From contig CAJNOL010000702.1 in the NCBI GenBank assembly GCA_905250125.1, positions 46,004 to 110,003 on the forward strand: 64,000 bases of DNA. Direction: 5' to 3'. The DNA is from Rotaria sordida (taxonomy: Eukaryota; Rotifera; Eurotatoria; Philodinida; Philodinidae). The position numbers were made by a program, and so were the translations under genes. How positions within the stretch are numbered: the stretch's first letter is position 1; each line of letters opens with the position of its first letter. Shown here in pieces: positions 59,208-64,000 of this stretch. Below the pieces are notes generated by a model that searched no databases, was not told the DNA's origin, and worked only from the letters and a program-made list of their open reading frames with translations.

Positions 59208-60123
59208 ATGTTGTGGCATTTTATCAGAAAAAATATTATTCAAAAAAGCCCACATATTATTCCTATTTGTTCAATGTCATCATCATCATCATCATCGTCT
59301 AATGAAATATTTACAAATGAACGTATTCGAAAACGTTTAATACCTTATCTTGATAAAACACCAGATTATGTTGATGAACTTTCTCAAACTATACCAAGAT
59401 TAAAACGATCACGACGAGCATCTATTCTTGTTCCTCTTTATTGTAATCAAATAACAAATAAAATAGAAGTTCTACTTATGAAACGATCAGAAAAAATGCG
59501 ATCACATACAGGAATGATTGGTTAGTAATAATATTCAATCGTTCACAAAAAGTAAAAATTTCTTTTATTTTTTCTTCTAATATTCTAAAGCTTTTCCTGG
59601 TGGAATGGTTGATCTAACTGATCGTGATTCAATTCATACAGCTCAACGTGAAGCTGAAGAAGAAATAGGTCTTGAACCACATCAATATTCAATAGTTGGT
59701 TGTCTTCTTCCAATAACGGATTCTCGTCTTGTTATAATAACACCTGTTGTTGCTTTACTTCATTCACCAAAATTTGTTGATTTTCGTTTAGATGTTAATG
59801 AAGCATCAGATGCATTTTATGTTGATCTTGAACAATTTCTTTTTGGAAATGAAAATTATAAAATGTTAGAAGTTGGAGATGATTTTGTAACACATCATTT
59901 TAATATTAATAAATATCATATATGGGGTGTTACTGCTTATCAATTAATATTAATAGCAACATTAATTTATCAACGTACACCACAATTTCCAGTTTTTCGT
60001 CATGAACAATATTTAAATTTACAACAGATAAAACAACAACAAATGGATTTTTTTCGATTATGTGTTGATTATCGAAATAGAGACAAAATAAAAGAAAATA
60101 ATAAAGAAAAAAGTCGTTTATAA
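59208..60123 (+). CDS. Peroxisomal-type CoA diphosphatase, NUDT7/8-like Nudix hydrolase
   Basis: Two exons, 59208-59520 and 59591-60123, split by a 70 nt intron that lies just before the Nudix box; 281 residues from this ATG. The start at 59208 was chosen because an acceptor (TTGTAG) lies 4 nt upstream; an internal ATG at 59274 (MSSSSSS) would give 259 residues. The domain opens with R-R-A-S-I-L-V-P-L and VLLMKRSEKMRSHTGMIG, the upstream element of CoA-pyrophosphatase Nudix enzymes. The Nudix box runs F-P-G-G-M-V-D-L through A-Q-R-E-A-E-E-E-I-G-L. Downstream come the VGCLLPITD and HHFNINKYHIWGVTA segments typical of NUDT7. These enzymes cleave CoA and acyl-CoA into phosphopantetheine derivatives and 3',5'-ADP. 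The terminal S-R-L is a PTS1-like peroxisomal signal. Confidence 0.87.
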
Positions 60124-61744
60124 ATTTTATTCAGAGAATTTTCTTTTTTTTATCTTTTTTCTTTAGTTTAAAGTAATATGTATTATTTGTTTGATATTGT
60201 TTTGATTATTTTATCATATAAAAAAAAAAAAACAATAAGAATTTCACTTAAACTTAAGTAGAAACATTGCAAGACAAATATACGATTCTCTTTTTTTTTT
60301 CTACAGTGTTAAAGTTACACAATTATTTGAAGAGAGAATATACTTTTGTTTAATATTTTCGCTATCAAATGTGCAATATTATTGTCATTGTACTAAAATT
60401 TGCTCAAAACACTTGCAGCTTTTAACTAATCGAATCAAAATAATGGCAATGTTGTTTATTTTGTCATGTCCACGAAAAAAAACATCGTTAATAAAACTAA
60501 ATAATCACATTCATCAAGAACAATCGACAGTGCTGTATTAATTCTACAGTTGTTTACAATAAAAAATACCTTGCATAAAACTAGAAATTTTATTTTTTGT
60601 AGGGTTTTTTGTATGAAACAGTTATAGGCTTTATTCTTTTCGGTGATAATTCTTCGATGGTTAGACAAATTAATGATCGTATAATAAAAGTGCATTTGAT
60701 TTTGTTTTAGATATATAAATATAAATAAAAAAATGTTGTATATTCATATTTACAATATTGCAACAAAGACACAAGATCAGCTAACGTTTTAAAATTAGAA
60801 AACAATGATTTCCATGAGCTATCTCTATTTAAAATATCAATAAATTAAAATAAATAAATTTAATCGAATATCGAAGTAGTCAATGACACGCTACTTTAGA
60901 TGTTCATCTGATAATTATCATTCACAACTTGTGAAAATTGTGAGTGGATATTGTCATTTCTTGGCATCTCGAACATATTCGTTATCCTTGTGCTTATAAC
61001 TGTTCGACTAAACCATATCAAAATATGCAAGAATGACAAAAATTATTATAATGGCAATTCTACAAGAATATATTGTTCTAGCTACTAATATATGCACATG
61101 TTCTAATGAATACAATGAAGTATTCTGTTAATATCATGCGCGTTATTTTGTTCTATTATTTAAAAATATTCTGTGCAAAATGAAAAGTTTTCTCGAGAGT
61201 ATACGATGTATACATGTGAAACGCATCATATAATTACATATATGTAATGTATCAGAAGGTTAATTCGATCTGAAATCTCTGTAAAACAATACGTAGTATG
61301 GCGTAATGTTGTATACCATCGTAATCTGTTCATCCTGCTCTTGTCTTAATGGATGCTAACGGTCAATCATTCACATACTTCTTCTGTTTGAACTAAACTA
61401 ATAATGAGCATCAGAGAAACAATTATTCATATGCGAATCTTCGCATTAGGTCTTGATCAGTGTATTCTTGTATTATTTTTTCCGAGTGGAAATGCAATTG
61501 ATACATAAGGTTGGATCTCAAGTTTTGTTAGTATTATTGGCTTGATGATTGTTTTGAATATATGAACACATTTAGCTGCTACTTATTAGTTATCGAATAG
61601 TCTTCATTGCTTGGGATTTAATAGCATCTACTATAGATTCTTCACATGTTCGTGAATTATCTTATTATTATGATATATTCATGTTATGACAATTTTCAAT
61701 TTCGACATATCCTAATCTTTGTTCACTAACTCTTTTTAAAATTA
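60124..61744. other. Spacer without recognisable gene
   Basis: 1.6 kb of AT-rich DNA after the NUDT gene. The only long frame (60456-60695, minus) lacks coding character. No repeat was recognised by eye. Confidence 0.5.
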
Positions 61745-62443
61745 ATGCCTTTTTTTCTTCAAGTAATTCTTGATACTATTCCAACAATTAATCAAATAAA
61801 AGATATACGTGTTGAACATCCAAGTTTATTACTTTATTCAAGAGAAGTTACCTATAAAGGATTTTTACTAAAAGATTATCAACATAAATTCAAGTCAATT
61901 GTCACGTGTTCCATTTATCTAACTAGAAACCTTTATCTAGTTTCTAATATTCCTACTATTTTTTTCAATCTTCATCGTATTGCCATTGAAGAATTTTATT
62001 GGAGAGAAGATATTATTGAATTTTTACAAAATAATATACCAAATCTTCAATCATTATATATTCGTACTTATTCATCTATATTATATCAACAATCGATATC
62101 AAAATATGTTTTAAAAAATGTTTTTAAACTTGATATGAATATAAATATTCATTCAATTAATGTCAAATGTCTTGGACATATGTTTCCTTCTTTACAACGA
62201 TTGAGTATTCAATGGGATACTTTTCGACAATATCCATCGATTGATGGTTTTCAATGGTAAGATATTATTCAACAAAGTTGGCTTCTAATGCAAGAATTCA
62301 CTTTAGATTTTAAACGTACACAAATTAGTAAACAATTTATAAATACATTTTATCAAAATAAATATTGGATATCAAAACAACTCATTCCAACTGTTTGGAA
62401 ACCTCAGTATAATTCTCATCCAATATTAAAAGTTTTATTTTAA
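61745..62443 (+). pseudogene. F-box/LRR family pseudogene
   Basis: The frame from 61745 encodes LRR-like strands (FYWREDIIEFLQNNIPNLQS; MFPSLQRLSIQWDTFRQ) similar in style to the F-box gene at 9605. It hits an in-frame TAA at 62258-62260, yet the same frame continues with native codons to 62441-62443 (DIIQQSWLLMQEFTLDFKRT then QLIPTVWKP). There is no acceptor that would let the stop be spliced out. The N-terminal F-box itself is missing; the text before 61745 is non-coding, with a CTTCAAG acceptor-like site at about 61757-61763. Truncated plus nonsense-bearing, so non-functional unless the stop is a sequencing error. Confidence 0.75.
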
Positions 62444-62589
62444 TTATAAACAATTATTAATATAATCTTTTATTATGTGATATATTTTCTATTTATTAAT
62501 AAATACGCATTTAGAATACAAAAGTTTATCAATTGTTGTAAACAAATAAAACAGAAATTTTTATGATTGTACAGTTATATCTTGAAGTA

Positions 62590-63352
62590 CAAGGTGCATA
62601 AAAATATTTTTTTAGAGGGATAATACTATAATTTCATATAACATCAACAACAAATTTTATACCAAATTAAAGCACATCGAAAATGGGATTCATCAATAGT
62701 AAATAGTAAGCGTTAGGGCAACCTTTCACTATCAAATTCAAGAGTATTCCTAAAATTTTACATCATGTCAGCAGAGAAAAATTCCTTTCATGAAACAGTT
62801 CAAACTACATCTCATTTAAAATGATGCATATCAAAAAGTAATATTTATTTCTTAAGACTTGATGAATACAATCAATAATCAATATGATGAATATTAGCAT
62901 TTTTATAGCAGGAGGATGAGACGAATACGAACATAAAATAATTTCAAATAGTTCAATATTTGTTTCCATCTTTGTCAAAACATATGAAATATGTTTTCTT
63001 AGAGTTTCTTTATCAAAACAATTGTGGTCTATATCTGATAGTCATTCTTTTTTAGCTTCAATTTTGATTATTGTTTCAATATTTCCAGGTCAAGTATCCA
63101 GTACCATTTCATATTCATCATTTTAAATGAGATATAGCTTGAACTACTTCATGAGAGGAAATTATTCTCTACTGATATAATGGAAAATTTTAAGAACTTT
63201 TTCAATTCGATATTGAAAATTTGCTCTAACGCTTACTATTTACTATTGATGAATCCCATTTTCAACACGCTTTCATTTCGTATACAATATGATATTGATG
63301 TTATTTGAAATCACAGCGTTATTTCTCTGAAAAAATATTTTTATGAACCCTG
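62590..63352. mobile_element. Large foldback MITE
   Basis: 763 nt. The ends are CAAGGTGCATAAAAATATTT and, reversed, CAGGGTTCATAAAAATATTT. Arms of roughly 250 nt match over ATGGGATTCATCAATAGTAA, ATAGTAAGCGTTAG and ATCTCATTTAAAATGATG. TA precedes the left end; the right flank is CA, so the target duplication is incomplete. No transposase frame. Confidence 0.82.
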
Positions 63353-64000
63353 CACACTGACTTATTAATCATTCTTTTACTTATACGAGTCAATTTCAAG
63401 ATAAAATGTAAACCCATATACGTTTTTCTTTGTGTTAGTATAGAGAAAAACATTGACCAGGAATATATGCCAAATAACAAGTAGGACAATAGACGAGTAA
63501 TCAATACGTCCAAAAAAAATATTACCTTGATTTTTTTTTCTATTGGAAAAAGTCTCATTAGAACGATGATCACATGGTTAATGATACTAATCATTCGATT
63601 GATATGTATGTGTGTTTATCAACATCGGATTGGAAAAAATACATTTTGTTTATAATTATATGATGCTCAATACCTTATAATTATTGACATGATTACACGA
63701 TTTTCGTTTGGTCTGTTTACAGAATGAAAAAAAGTTTTTTATATTCATTTGATCGAAAAAATCAAATAAATTTATTTATAAATGATTGATGAATATTAAT
63801 CGATATTTCTTTAGAAATTATTTGATTCACATATTTTTTATTAATAAATTATTTTATTTATCTATCATATCGAAATCAAATAAATTTTTTTTGTTATTAA
63901 CAAGTAAACAGAAAAACAAATTTTAATTTCTATTGATATATATATATATTTTTTTTTTTCTAATTTAATAATCAATATCTATGAAAACCAACAAAAACTA
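63353..64000. other. Terminal AT-rich region, no gene seen
   Basis: One 91-codon minus-strand frame (63319-63594) overlaps the MITE arm and looks non-coding. The window ends in AT-rich sequence. Confidence 0.45.

Noticed and set aside
62257..62293. A 37 nt intron (GTAAGA...GCAAG) that would remove the F-box pseudogene stop
   Set aside because: Splicing it creates a new stop at the junction, and unspliced downstream sequence is already in frame.

Overview
The window is eukaryotic: about 70% AT, with multi-exon genes, mostly 50-65 nt GT-AG introns plus a few 1-3 kb introns full of decayed repeats. Gene content (F-box/LRR-type genes, B-box plus SPRY-like genes, type II membrane proteins with Asn-rich ectodomains), codon use and splice-acceptor signals just upstream of many start codons point to a small metazoan, most likely a bdelloid rotifer (Rotaria-like). 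That assignment is inference. One 100-base assembly gap (11860-11959) follows a TA run.

Layout. 0.5-4.2 kb: PF03407-type glycosyltransferase. 4.7-6.3 and 13.7-15.8 kb: two paralogous type II membrane proteins; a decayed relative lies at 32.9-33.2 kb. 9.6-11.4 kb: F-box protein. 16.0-17.9 kb: nicotinamide riboside kinase, an orphan multipass membrane protein and SMIM12. 19.4-24.5 kb (minus): a B-box/SPRY-like protein and an NZF-RBR ubiquitin-ligase-like protein. 24.6-30.3 kb (minus): XRCC4, the non-homologous end-joining scaffold, with a RING/B-box gene nested on the opposite strand in its largest intron. 30.4-30.8 kb: FAM32A. 30.8-35.4 kb: repeat-rich, gene-poor. 35.5-36.3 and 38.2-38.9 kb: an orphan gene and a Pro/Gln-rich C2-like protein. 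39.2-49.2 kb (minus): a 15-exon FAM193 homologue. 50.0-55.9 kb (plus, divergent from FAM193): a short MEGF8-like receptor with its own signal peptide. 58.7-60.1 kb: ATG12 followed at about 150 nt by a NUDT7-type CoA diphosphatase with a peroxisomal C-terminus. 61.7-62.4 kb: F-box-family pseudogene.

The housekeeping functions (NAD salvage, NHEJ, autophagy conjugation, CoA turnover, ubiquitin ligation, splicing) do not form a single pathway. Two genome-level patterns stand out. First, nine genes carry a pyrimidine-rich splice acceptor 0-20 nt before the start codon, which fits spliced-leader trans-splicing, and the ATG12-NUDT pair looks like a trans-spliced dicistron. Second, introns and spacers hold many foldback (MITE-like) elements, several with TA target duplications and Tc1/mariner-like ends. 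Exon borders were derived by hand from frame continuity and GT-AG rules; each multi-exon model closes to a whole number of codons. No database search was possible, so family names rest on remembered family signatures.
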